From assembly GCF_003325375.1 (NCBI RefSeq), contig NZ_CP030862.1, positions 2,917,501-2,981,500 of the forward strand: 64,000 nt of DNA, written 5' to 3'. This document shows positions 37,254 through 46,530 of this stretch, piece by piece (the first letter of the stretch is position 1; each line of letters opens with the position of its first letter). Source of the stretch: Streptomyces globosus (lineage in GTDB: Bacteria; Actinomycetota; Actinomycetes; Streptomycetales; Streptomycetaceae). Made by a program: the position numbers and the translations under genes. The notes below the pieces were generated by a model, which saw nothing but the letters and a program-made list of their open reading frames with translations, made no database searches and was not told where the DNA came from.

Positions 37254-37625
37254 ATGACAACCGTAGAGCTCACCAAGGAGAACTTCGACCGTACGGTCAG
37301 CGACAACCCGTTCGTGCTCATCGACTTCTGGGCCGGCTGGTGCCGGCCGTGCCTGCAGTTCGCCCCGGTCTACGAGAAGGCCGCCGAGGCCAACCCCGAC
37401 CTCGTCTTCGGAAAGGTCGACACCGAGGCGCAGCAGGAGCTCGCCGCGGCCTTCGGGATTACCTCCATCCCCACCCTGATGATCGTCCGCGACCAGGTGG
37501 CGGTGTTCGCGCAGCCCGGCGCCCTGCCGGAGGCCGCCCTCACGGACCTCATCACGCAGGCCCGCGCCCTCGACATGGACGAGGTCCGCGCGAAGATCGC
37601 CGCCGCAGGGGAGGAGCGTGGCTAA
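37254..37625 (+). CDS. Thioredoxin with WCRPC active site
   Basis: A 123-aa thioredoxin. It has FWAGWCRPC near residue 28-36, the cis-Pro segment ITSIPTLMIV, and DTEAQQELAAAFG before it. The usual dipeptide between the cysteines is Gly-Pro; here it is Arg-Pro, which should shift the redox potential. ATG 37254 follows CGGAGGCCC. A flavin disulfide reductase gene begins 85 bp downstream in the same direction, suggesting a shared redox function. It is a thiol-disulfide exchange protein of the cytosol; its partners are unknown. Confidence 0.92.
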   Translation: MTTVELTKENFDRTVSDNPFVLIDFWAGWCRPCLQFAPVYEKAAEANPDLVFGKVDTEAQQELAAAFGITSIPTLMIVRDQVAVFAQPGALPEAALTDLITQARALDMDEVRAKIAAAGEERG

Positions 37626-37710
37626 GGTGGCCGGGACGCAGGGCCCGGCGGGGGCCCGAGCCCCGGGCTGACCCGGCTCCCGCCGCGCCCCGGATCCCCT
37701 GGAGGCGCGC

Positions 37711-39165
37711 GTGACGCAAGAGGTGGAGTACGACGTCGTGGTCCTGGGCGGCGGCCCGGCCGGCGAGAACGTCGTCGACCGGACCCGCGCCGCCGGGCTG
37801 AGCACGGCCCTGGTCGAAGCGGAACTCGTCGGCGGCGAATGCTCGTACTGGGCCTGCATCCCCAGCAAGGCGCTGCTGCGCCCGGCGCTGGCCCGGGCCG
37901 ACGCACGGCGGGTGCCGGGCCTCGCGGGCGCCGTCGGCGGCCCGCTGGACGCCCGGGCCGTCTTCGACCACCGCGACTACTGGACCGGCGGCTGGAAGGA
38001 CGGCGGTCAGCACGACTGGCTGGCCTCCATCGGAGCGCACCTCCACCGCGGCCACGGCCGGCTCGCCGGGGAGCGCCGGGTCGCCGTCGAGGGGCCCGAG
38101 GGCGAGCACGTCCTCCTTGCCGCCCGGCACGCGGTGGTCGTCGCCACCGGCTCGCGCGCCGTCGTCCCCCCGCTGCCGGGTATCGCCGGCGCCCGGCCGT
38201 GGACCAGCCGCGAGGCGACGTCCGCGCACCGGGTGCCGCCCCGGCTGCTCGTCGTCGGCGGCTCCGTCGTCGCCGCCGAGATGGCCACCGCCTGGCAGGC
38301 ACTGGGCTCGCAGGTCACGGTACTGGTGCGGGGCGAGCGGCTGCTGCCGCGCATGGAGCCCTTCGCCGGCGAGCTGGTCGCCGAGGCGCTGCGGGAGGCC
38401 GGCGCGGTGGTCCGCACCGGGGTCTCCGCCGAAGCGGTCGTACGGGAGGAGGCGGACGGGCCCGTACGGGTGGTGCTGGAGGGCGGCGAGATCCTGGAGG
38501 GGGACGAGCTGCTGATGGCGACCGGGCGGGCGCCGCGGACCGAGGACATCGGCCTGGAAACCGTCGGCCTGGAGCCGGGGGAGTGGATCGCCGTGGACGA
38601 CGGCCTGCGCGTGCCGGGCCACGACTGGCTGTACGCGGTCGGCGACGTCAACCACCGGGCGCTCCTCACCCACCAGGGCAAGTACCAGGCGAGGATCGCC
38701 GGCGCCGCGATCGCGGCCCGCGCCGCCGCGGGGACGGCCGGCCGCCCGGACGGGGCCGCCGCCGAGCCCTGGGGTGCGTACGCGGCGACCGCCGACACCC
38801 GGGCCCTGCCCCAGGCGGTCTTCACCGACCCGGAGGCCGCAGCGGTGGGCCTGACCCTGGCGGAGGCCGAGCGGGCCGGACACCGGGTCCGGGCCGTCGA
38901 CTGCGACCTGGGGGCGGTCTCCGGCGCGGGCCTGTACGCGGACGGCTACCGCGGACGGGCGCGCATGGTGGTCGACCTGGACCGGGAGGTGCTGCTCGGG
39001 GCGACGTTCGTCGGGGCGGGCGCGGCCGAGCTGGTGCATGCGGCGACGATCGCGGTCGCCGGGGCGGTTCCGATCGCCCGGCTGTGGCACGCCGTCCCCG
39101 CCTTCCCGACGATCAGCGAGGTGTGGCTGCGGCTGCTGGAGGCGTACCGCGACCAGGGCGACTGA
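37711..39165 (+). CDS. FAD/NAD(P) pyridine nucleotide-disulfide oxidoreductase (class I)
   Basis: A 484-aa flavoenzyme of the dihydrolipoamide dehydrogenase/mercuric reductase class. The FAD motif is VVLGGGPAGENV; the redox pair is GGECSYWACIPSK (C-x4-C); the second dinucleotide fold is LLVVGGSVVAAEMA. YAVGDVNHR binds the flavin, and the C-terminal HAVPAFPTISE supplies the His-Glu of the partner active site. The aromatic residues between the two cysteines and the first GGGPAGE site differ from classical lipoamide dehydrogenase (GGTCLNVGCIPSK), so its substrate is not certain. GTG 37711 follows GGAGG. It is next to the thioredoxin gene. Confidence 0.9.
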   Translation: MTQEVEYDVVVLGGGPAGENVVDRTRAAGLSTALVEAELVGGECSYWACIPSKALLRPALARADARRVPGLAGAVGGPLDARAVFDHRDYWTGGWKDGGQHDWLASIGAHLHRGHGRLAGERRVAVEGPEGEHVLLAARHAVVVATGSRAVVPPLPGIAGARPWTSREATSAHRVPPRLLVVGGSVVAAEMATAWQALGSQVTVLVRGERLLPRMEPFAGELVAEALREAGAVVRTGVSAEAVVREEADGPVRVVLEGGEILEGDELLMATGRAPRTEDIGLETVGLEPGEWIAVDDGLRVPGHDWLYAVGDVNHRALLTHQGKYQARIAGAAIAARAAAGTAGRPDGAAAEPWGAYAATADTRALPQAVFTDPEAAAVGLTLAEAERAGHRVRAVDCDLGAVSGAGLYADGYRGRARMVVDLDREVLLGATFVGAGAAELVHAATIAVAGAVPIARLWHAVPAFPTISEVWLRLLEAYRDQGD

Positions 39166-39193
39166 GCGGAAGCGGTGACTGAGCGGAAGCGGT
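39160..39193 (+). repeat. 17-bp tandem duplication across a stop codon
   Basis: GACTGAGCGGAAGCGGT is present twice head to tail (39160-39176 and 39177-39193). The first copy contains the stop codon of the flavoenzyme gene. Confidence 0.85.
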
Positions 39194-39241
39194 GCCCGCC
39201 GCGCCGCGGAACCGCGCGGTGCGGTCCGTGGCGCGGCGGGC
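39194..39241. terminator. Terminator between convergent flavoenzyme and secreted-protein genes
   Basis: GCCCGCCGCGCC (39194-39205) pairs perfectly with GGCGCGGCGGGC (39230-39241), and further pairing is possible inside the loop. It lies between stops at 39165 (+) and 39281 (-), so it can end both transcripts. Confidence 0.7.
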
Positions 39242-39280
39242 TGCGGTGCGCCGGGCTGCGGTGCGGGCCAGGCCGGTCCG

Positions 39281-41084
<1,804 letters not shown>

Positions 41085-41132
41085 GAGATCGTCCCTTGTC
41101 TTCGGTCGTGCACCGTTGTTACCGACGAGTTG

Positions 41133-41161
41133 AATGTAAGAGTGCCAATGGGGGTTGGCAA
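41133..41161 (-). promoter_or_regulatory. Promoter with embedded operator for the DUF6230 operon
   Basis: On the minus strand TTGCCA (41161-41156), a 17-bp spacer and TACATT (41138-41133) make a good -35/-10 pair, about 50 bp before the DUF6230 start. The perfect inverted repeat TGCCAA-TGGGGG-TTGGCA (41143-41160) overlaps the -35 and spacer, so a bound repressor would block this promoter. Confidence 0.55.
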
Positions 41162-41214
41162 GGTTGCCCGAGCGTACCTTTCTGGCCGAGTCCTACTCGT
41201 CGGTCCCGTCCCGA

Positions 41215-42078
41215 CTACCGCTCCCGCCCCAGGAGTTCAGCGACCTCGGCCTCCATCCGCAGGGCCATCGCCCGGGCGAACTCCGCGGCCACGACCTCGC
41301 CCGCGACGGGTCGCAGATCCGCGGCCGCGCCGGCGATGTGATCCAGTTGACTGGCCGAAAGGCGCTCCAGCCCCTCCGGGCCGATCACGTGCCGGCGGAA
41401 CAGTCCGACGAACCGGTCGGCGAGCGCGGCCGCCTGCGCCTGCAGGAGGTCGGCCGCGTCCAGGATCTCCGCCAGCGGAACCCCCTGGCGCACCAGCGCG
41501 AGCGTCGCCTCCAGCAGCCGTCGGCTGCGGTGGGTGACCAGATCGCCGTCGATGCTCACGTAGCCCAGCCTGGCCGCCCGCCGGGTGTCCTCCGCCGTCG
41601 CCGCCGGGCCGAACAGCTCGACCAGCTCGGCGGTGCTCATGGTGACCGGCTCCTCCTGCACCCAGTCCCGGACCATCGCCCGCTCCAGGCCCAGCAGTTG
41701 GGGCAGCCCGCCGCCGCCCTCCCAGGCCCGCAGCAGCTCCCCGATGCCGTTGACGGTGTAGCCGCGGCCCAGCAGGTCGCTGATCAGCCGCAGCCGCACC
41801 AGGTGCTCCTCCGAGTACCAGCCGATCCGGCCCTCGCGGCGCGGCGGCGGCAGCAGCCCGCGCTCCTGGTAGTAGCGCAGGTTGCGCTCCTTCACGCCGG
41901 CTGCCCGCGCCAGGTCCTCCCGGCGGTAGCGGCCGCAGGCGGCCCCGCCCTCCGGGCGCGCCGCGCCGCCCGTACCGTCCGCACTGCCCGTACCGCCTGC
42001 ACCGCCCGCACCGCCGCCGGGCGCGCCGCCCCCGGTTGTGCCGTCCTTGTCCGCTTCGTCCCGCACCAGGCTGCTCAC
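41215..42078 (-). CDS. MerR-family transcriptional regulator
   Basis: A 287-aa regulator. Residues 1-48 are a Gly/Ala-rich disordered lead. The winged HTH follows (YRREDLARAAGVKERNLRYY, QERGLLPPPRREGRIGWYSE, HLVRLRLISDLLGRGYTVN). A long helical effector domain without metal-binding cysteines fills the rest (AELVELFGPAATAEDTRRAA). The start is GTG (42078). It is 27 bp downstream of the RlmG-like gene and ends 130 bp before the DUF6230 gene, so it could control that operon, but no direct evidence shows this. The cognate signal is unknown. Confidence 0.87.
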   Translation of the reverse strand: MSSLVRDEADKDGTTGGGAPGGGAGGAGGTGSADGTGGAARPEGGAACGRYRREDLARAAGVKERNLRYYQERGLLPPPRREGRIGWYSEEHLVRLRLISDLLGRGYTVNGIGELLRAWEGGGGLPQLLGLERAMVRDWVQEEPVTMSTAELVELFGPAATAEDTRRAARLGYVSIDGDLVTHRSRRLLEATLALVRQGVPLAEILDAADLLQAQAAALADRFVGLFRRHVIGPEGLERLSASQLDHIAGAAADLRPVAGEVVAAEFARAMALRMEAEVAELLGRER

Positions 42079-42105
42079 GCGGCGAGTCTAGGACGTACTG
42101 GCAGG

Positions 42106-43320
42106 TCACATGGGGCGCGGACGCTTCTCCCGCTTCACCGCGCGCAGCACCACGAACCGCGGTTCGCCGGCGACGACTTCGCTGTTGCCGAACAGGCGGC
42201 GCAGGTGTGTGTGGTAGCCCAGATGCCGGTTGGCGACGATCCACAGCTCGCCGCCCGGGCGCAGCGCGCGCCGCGACTGCGCGAACATCCGCAGCGCGGT
42301 CGCGTCCGTCGTCGCCTGGTGCGAGTGGAACGGCGGATTGCTGAGGACGAGGTCCACGGAGGCGGCGGGCAGCATCGCCAGCCCGTCGCCGACGAGGAAC
42401 TCCGCCCGCCCCCGGCGGGACCCGCCGGGCACGTTGGCCTCGTACGTGGCCCGCGCCGAGGCGACCGCCTGGTACGACTCGTCGGCGAAGACGACCTCCG
42501 CTTCCGGGTCGGCGACCGCGACCGCCGTGCCGACGATGCCGTTGCCGCAGCCGAGGTCGACGACGCGGGCGCCGGCCGTGTTGTTCGGGATGCTCTGCAG
42601 GAAGAAGCGGGTGCCGACGTCGAGGCGGTCCGCGCAGAAGATCCCCGCGTGGTTGACGGCGGTCAGACCGGCGCCCGAGCCGGCGTCCCCGTCCAGCGTG
42701 TACGCGAGCGGCCACCGCGAGCCGCCACCCGAGGGGGTCCCCTCACCGGCCGCGGGATCCGGCGTACAGAAGATCAGCCGGGCCTTCTTCTCCGCGAGGG
42801 AGGTCCGCGTCGGGCCGAGGATCCGCTCGAAGAGGTCCAGGGTGGAGGTGTGGATCTCCTTGACCATGCCGGCGCCGACGACGACCGTGCCCGCGTGGAC
42901 GTGCGGCGCCAGCCGCAGCAGCTGGTCCTCCAGCAGCGCCAGGCTCTTCGGCACCCGCACCAGCAGGACGTCGATCCGCTCCGGCGGAGCGTCCTGCGTG
43001 GTCAGCAGCGTCACGGCGCCCTCGGGCACGCCGGCCCGCCGCAGGTTGGCCCCGGTGGCCGCCCGGGTCAGGTAGGAGTCGGTGATCTGCACCGGCCGGT
43101 ACGCGGCCAGGGCCGTCGCCAGCGCACCCCACCGGTCCCCGAAGACGGTGATCCGCCCGGCGGCGGCGGACAGGTCCACCGGGCCCCGCTCGCCGGTGCC
43201 GCCGTGCAGGTGGCGCAGCAGGTACTCGTCGGCGGCGTCCCAGGCGCGGAGCCGGTCGCGCGGGTCCTCGGGGAAGCGGGTGAGCTCGTGGGAGCCGAAA
43301 GGCGTGGTCAGGCGGTTCAT
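42106..43320 (-). CDS. RlmG/RsmC-type rRNA guanine-N2 methyltransferase
   Basis: A 404-aa SAM-dependent methyltransferase built from two fused methyltransferase-like domains. The N-terminal half lacks motifs, as in RlmG and RsmC. The C-terminal half has the SAM loop RVVDLGCGNGIVGTAVA near residue 235, and the catalytic SNPPFHSHQ (NPPF motif for exocyclic amines of guanine). By size and layout it resembles RlmG, which makes m2G1835 of 23S rRNA, but RsmC-like activity cannot be excluded. ATG start. It reads toward the MerR gene. Confidence 0.85.
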   Translation of the reverse strand: MNRLTTPFGSHELTRFPEDPRDRLRAWDAADEYLLRHLHGGTGERGPVDLSAAAGRITVFGDRWGALATALAAYRPVQITDSYLTRAATGANLRRAGVPEGAVTLLTTQDAPPERIDVLLVRVPKSLALLEDQLLRLAPHVHAGTVVVGAGMVKEIHTSTLDLFERILGPTRTSLAEKKARLIFCTPDPAAGEGTPSGGGSRWPLAYTLDGDAGSGAGLTAVNHAGIFCADRLDVGTRFFLQSIPNNTAGARVVDLGCGNGIVGTAVAVADPEAEVVFADESYQAVASARATYEANVPGGSRRGRAEFLVGDGLAMLPAASVDLVLSNPPFHSHQATTDATALRMFAQSRRALRPGGELWIVANRHLGYHTHLRRLFGNSEVVAGEPRFVVLRAVKREKRPRPM

Positions 43321-43372
43321 CGTGCCCCCAGGCTATCCGAGTGCGCCGCCCCGCCCCGCACCGGCGAGCCGG

Positions 43373-43392
43373 GCGGGCGCCGCGGCGCCCGC
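43373..43392 (-). terminator. GC palindrome after the TPR gene
   Basis: GCGGGCGCCGCGGCGCCCGC is a perfect 20-bp palindrome starting 3 bp beyond the TPR stop codon and 53 bp before the RlmG-like start. It is a plausible stem-loop terminator without a T tract. Confidence 0.45.
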
Positions 43393-43395
43393 GGG

Positions 43396-43746
43396 CTACT
43401 CGGGGAACTCGCCGGCCATCGCCGCGGCGAGCCGCAGGTGGGGCGCCGCCTCCGCGGAGCGGCCCTGCCGCTCCAGCGCGCGGCCGAGCAGCAGCCGGGC
43501 GTAGTCCTCCACCGGCCAGCGCTCCAGGATGGCGCGCAGCTCCGCCTCGGCGCGCGCCAGCCGGGCGGAGTGGTAGTACGCGCGGGCCAGCAGCAGCCTC
43601 GGCGCGAGCTGCTCGGGCGCCTCGCCGGCCAGCCCCTCAAGGATCCCGACGGCCGGCCCGTACTCCTTCGCGTCGAAGAAGAGCCGGGCGCGCGCCCAGC
43701 GCTCGGCCGCCGTGCCGTGCTCGAAATACGTGCTGCGCGCGTCCAT
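43396..43746 (-). CDS. Tetratricopeptide-repeat protein
   Basis: A 116-aa helical protein starting MDARSTYFEHGTAAERWARA. It contains about three TPR-like helix pairs (ARLFFDAKEYGPAVGILEGL, ARAYYHSARLARAEAELRAI, LGRALERQGRSAEAAPHLRL). There is no membrane segment or signal. It is likely a small cytosolic scaffold. ATG 43746 follows GAAGGGA. It is divergent from the pirin gene across a 105-bp gap. Confidence 0.85.
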   Translation of the reverse strand: MDARSTYFEHGTAAERWARARLFFDAKEYGPAVGILEGLAGEAPEQLAPRLLLARAYYHSARLARAEAELRAILERWPVEDYARLLLGRALERQGRSAEAAPHLRLAAAMAGEFPE

Positions 43747-43851
43747 CGCGTCCCTTCCGCTGTCCGGATGCTTCCGACGCACCCTCCAACGCAGGGCCGG
43801 ACCCTCGCATTCCGTGCGGTGCGGCGGGGCCGCCGGCACTAGGTTGGGGAC

Positions 43852-44817
43852 ATGAGCAATCTCGAGCGCCAGCCGGCCCTCTCCGCCTGCGGCGGACGGG
43901 GCTTCGTCGTGGCCGAACCGGTCCGCGAGCTCCTCAGCCCCCGGACGGTCAAGCTGGGCGAGTCCTCCGAGGTCCGCCGCCTCCTGCCGAACCTGGGCCG
44001 CCGCATGGTGGGCGCCTGGTGCTTCGTCGACCACTACGGGCCCGACGACATCGCGGGCGAGCCCGGCATGCAGGTCGCGCCCCACCCGCACACGGGTCTC
44101 CAGACGGTGAGCTGGCTGCACGACGGCGAGGTCCTGCACCGCGACAGCACGGGCAGCCTGCAGACGATCCGCCCGCGCGAACTCGGCCTGATGACCTCCG
44201 GCCGCGGCATCAGCCACTCCGAGGAGAGCCCCCGTGACCACAGCCGCCTCCTGCACGGCGCCCAGCTGTGGGTGGCGCTCCCCGACGCCCACCGCCACGT
44301 CGAGCCGCACTTCCAGCACCACGCGGCCCTTCCGCGCGTGACCGCGTCCGGCGTGGACGCCACGGTCATCCTGGGCACCCTGGACACGGCGGCCTCGCCG
44401 GGAACGGCGTACAGCCCGATCGTCGGCGCCGACATCGCCCTCGCGGAGGGCACCGAGGCGAAGCTGCCGCTGGAGCCGGACTTCGAGTACGCGGTCCTGT
44501 CGATGTCGGGCGAGGCGCACGTCGACGGCGTCCCGGTCCTGCCCGGCTCGATGCTCTACCTCGGCTGCGGCCGCACGGAACTCCCGCTCCGCGCCACGTC
44601 GGACGCCGGCCTGATGCTCCTGGGCGGCGAACCGTTCGAGGAGGAGATCGTGATGTTCTGGAACTGGATCGGCCGCTCGCACGACGACATCGCGCAGGCC
44701 CGCGAAGACTGGACGACCGGCACCCGCTTCGGCGAGGTCAAGGGCTACGACGGCCCTCCGATCCCTGCCCCCGAACTGCCCCCCACGCACCTGAAGCCCA
44801 GGGGAAGAGTGCGTTGA
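43852..44817 (+). CDS. Pirin family protein
   Basis: A 321-aa bicupin. The pirin signature lies in the N-terminal cupin: PHPHTGLQTVSWLHDGEVLH, followed by MTSGRGISHSEES and GAQLWVALPD, with the His residues that bind iron. The C-terminal cupin and the tail EEIVMFWNWIGRSHDDI are also typical. Pirins act as quercetinase-like dioxygenases or redox sensors. In Streptomyces one binds acyl-CoA dehydrogenase, and in other bacteria one inhibits the pyruvate dehydrogenase E1. A ThDP-dependent pyruvate-type enzyme lies nearby (46527-48362), so the neighbourhood fits. Sole rightward gene here. Confidence 0.93.
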   Translation: MSNLERQPALSACGGRGFVVAEPVRELLSPRTVKLGESSEVRRLLPNLGRRMVGAWCFVDHYGPDDIAGEPGMQVAPHPHTGLQTVSWLHDGEVLHRDSTGSLQTIRPRELGLMTSGRGISHSEESPRDHSRLLHGAQLWVALPDAHRHVEPHFQHHAALPRVTASGVDATVILGTLDTAASPGTAYSPIVGADIALAEGTEAKLPLEPDFEYAVLSMSGEAHVDGVPVLPGSMLYLGCGRTELPLRATSDAGLMLLGGEPFEEEIVMFWNWIGRSHDDIAQAREDWTTGTRFGEVKGYDGPPIPAPELPPTHLKPRGRVR

Positions 44818-45005
44818 CCTGCTTGTCTGTGGGCGGCGAGGGTCGGGTGCGGCGGTTGCTCCCGGCCCTCCGCTCTTGACTCGGCAGCGGAGGCCGCCGG
44901 ACGCGGTGCGAGAAGGCGTTCCGGTGTCGGCGGGGCGTCGGGGCTGGTGGCTTTCGCGCCCCCCGTTGTGACTGCGATGCGTGCACGGGTGCGGCTCTCT
45001 GATCC

Positions 45006-45182
45006 TCATCCCTCGAAGAGCACTTCTTCCACCGCGGCCGGCGCCGCTGCCTCCTGCCGTGCGCGCTCGAACTCGAGCTGCCACGCCCGTGCTTCGGCGT
45101 AGGCGACGTGGACCATGCTGCCCGGGCACAGCACCAACGCCCGGGGCTCGACCCCGGCTCCATGCTGATCCGCTACGCCCAT
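45006..45182 (-). CDS. 58-aa small reading frame after the GH15 remnant
   Basis: Starts MGVADQHGAGVEPRALVLCP and ends with a charged amphipathic helix (AYAEARAWQLEFERARQEAA) and VEEVLFEG. It has G/C-rich third positions. A single-base change in the C6 run at 45192-45197 would join it to the GH15 frame, so it may be either a separate small protein or the detached C-terminus of that gene. No good ribosome site is seen. Confidence 0.4.
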   Translation of the reverse strand: MGVADQHGAGVEPRALVLCPGSMVHVAYAEARAWQLEFERARQEAAAPAAVEEVLFEG

Positions 45183-45200
45183 ATCGCGGAGCCCCCCGAC

Positions 45201-46530
45201 GGTCCTGGTCCTGGGAGGTCTCCGTGTGCGCGCCGCTCAGCAGCCGGGCCGAGTTGATCAGGCCCACCATGCTGAAGGCCTGCGGGACGTTGCCGGGGAA
45301 GCGGTGCGCGGCCGGGTCGTACTCCTCGCTCAGGAGACCCACGTCGTTGCGCAGGCCGAGGAGCCTTTCGAACAGCTTCTCCGCCTCGCCCGTGCTCCCC
45401 GTGCAGTGCAGGGCGTCCACCAGCCAGAACGTGCAGGCGAGGAAGACCCCCTCGCGGCCGGCAAGCCCGTCCACCCGGTCGATGCCCTCGTCGTGCCCCC
45501 GGCCGGGGCCGGCCCCTGGCGGTAGCGCATCAGGGATCCGTCCTCGGACAGCTCGCGTCGTACGGCGTCGACGGTGCCGCGGACGCGCGGGTCGCTCCAG
45601 GGCAGGAACCCGACGCGGGGCAGCAGAAGGAGAGCCGCGTCGAGCTCCCGGGAGCCGTAGTACTGGGTGAAGGTGTTGCGCCCGGTGTCGAAGCCGCGGG
45701 AGCAGACCTCGCGGGGGATCTCGTCGCGTACCGCAGCCCAGCGGTCGACCGGGCCGGGCAGGCCGTGTCGGTACGGTGTGCACGGCTCGGTCGAGGCCGG
45801 CCCATGCCATGACCTTGGAGTAGACGAAGTGCCGCCGCAGACCTCGCACCTCCCGGATGCCGCGATCGGGATCCCGCCAGTGCCCCTCCAGGTGGTCGAG
45901 CAGCGCCTTCTGCAGCTCCCAGGCGTTTTCATCGACGGCGAGCCCGGTGTTCCTGGCGAAGTGGAGGCAGTCCAGGACCTCGCCGAGAACGTCCAGCTGG
46001 AACTGGCCGGCGGCGCCGTTGCCGACGCGTACCGGGGCCGCTCCCCGGTAGCCGCCGAGCCAGTCCAGGTTGAGTTCGGGTATGCGTCGTCCGCCGTCCA
46101 GTCCGTAGACGACGCGCAGGTCCGCAGGATCGCCTGCCGCGGCGCGAACGAGCCATTCCCGCCAGGCTCTTGCCTCCTCCAGGTATCCGGTGCCCAGCAG
46201 CGCCTGCAGGGTGAACGAGGAGTCGCGGAGCCGGCAGTAGTGGTAGTCCCAGTTGCGCGTTCCCCCGGGGGATTCGGGCAGGGACGTCGTCGCGGCCGCG
46301 AGGACGCTGCCGGTGGGGGCGTAGGTGAGCGCCTTCAGCGTGATCAGGGCGCGGCGTAGCGCTTCTGGCCACCGACCGTCGTAGTCGCACGTCCCGATCC
46401 AGTCCGACCAGAAGTCGCGGGTGCCGTCACCGCCGGGAAGATCCGTGGGGACGGTGTACGCCGACGTGGTCACCCGTTCCACTGCCGGCCCGCCGAGCGG
46501 CGGAACCTGACGACGGTCGCGCGGGGTCAC
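45201..46530 (-). pseudogene. GH15 glucoamylase/trehalase-like gene, N-truncated with two frameshifts
   Basis: The family is clear from WPEALRRALITLKALTYAPT, RNWDYHYCRLRDSSFTLQAL, DRWAAVRDEIPREVC, FTQYYGSRELDAALLLLP and LGLRNDVGLLSEEYDP. The frame shifts near 45768-45775 (after AGLDRAVHTV) and back near 45497-45520 (after GSLMRYRQG). The roughly 200-residue N-terminal beta domain usual for GH15 is lacking. The family motif WDYRYCWLRD has Arg in place of the second Trp. The GTG start overlaps the ThDP-enzyme stop as GTGA, so it is coupled to that gene. Either it has decayed, or the GC-rich runs contain sequencing errors. Confidence 0.8.

Noticed and set aside
41187..41199. CGAGT-CCT-ACTCG inverted repeat near the MerR gene end
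   Set aside because: Only 5-bp arms, likely by chance.
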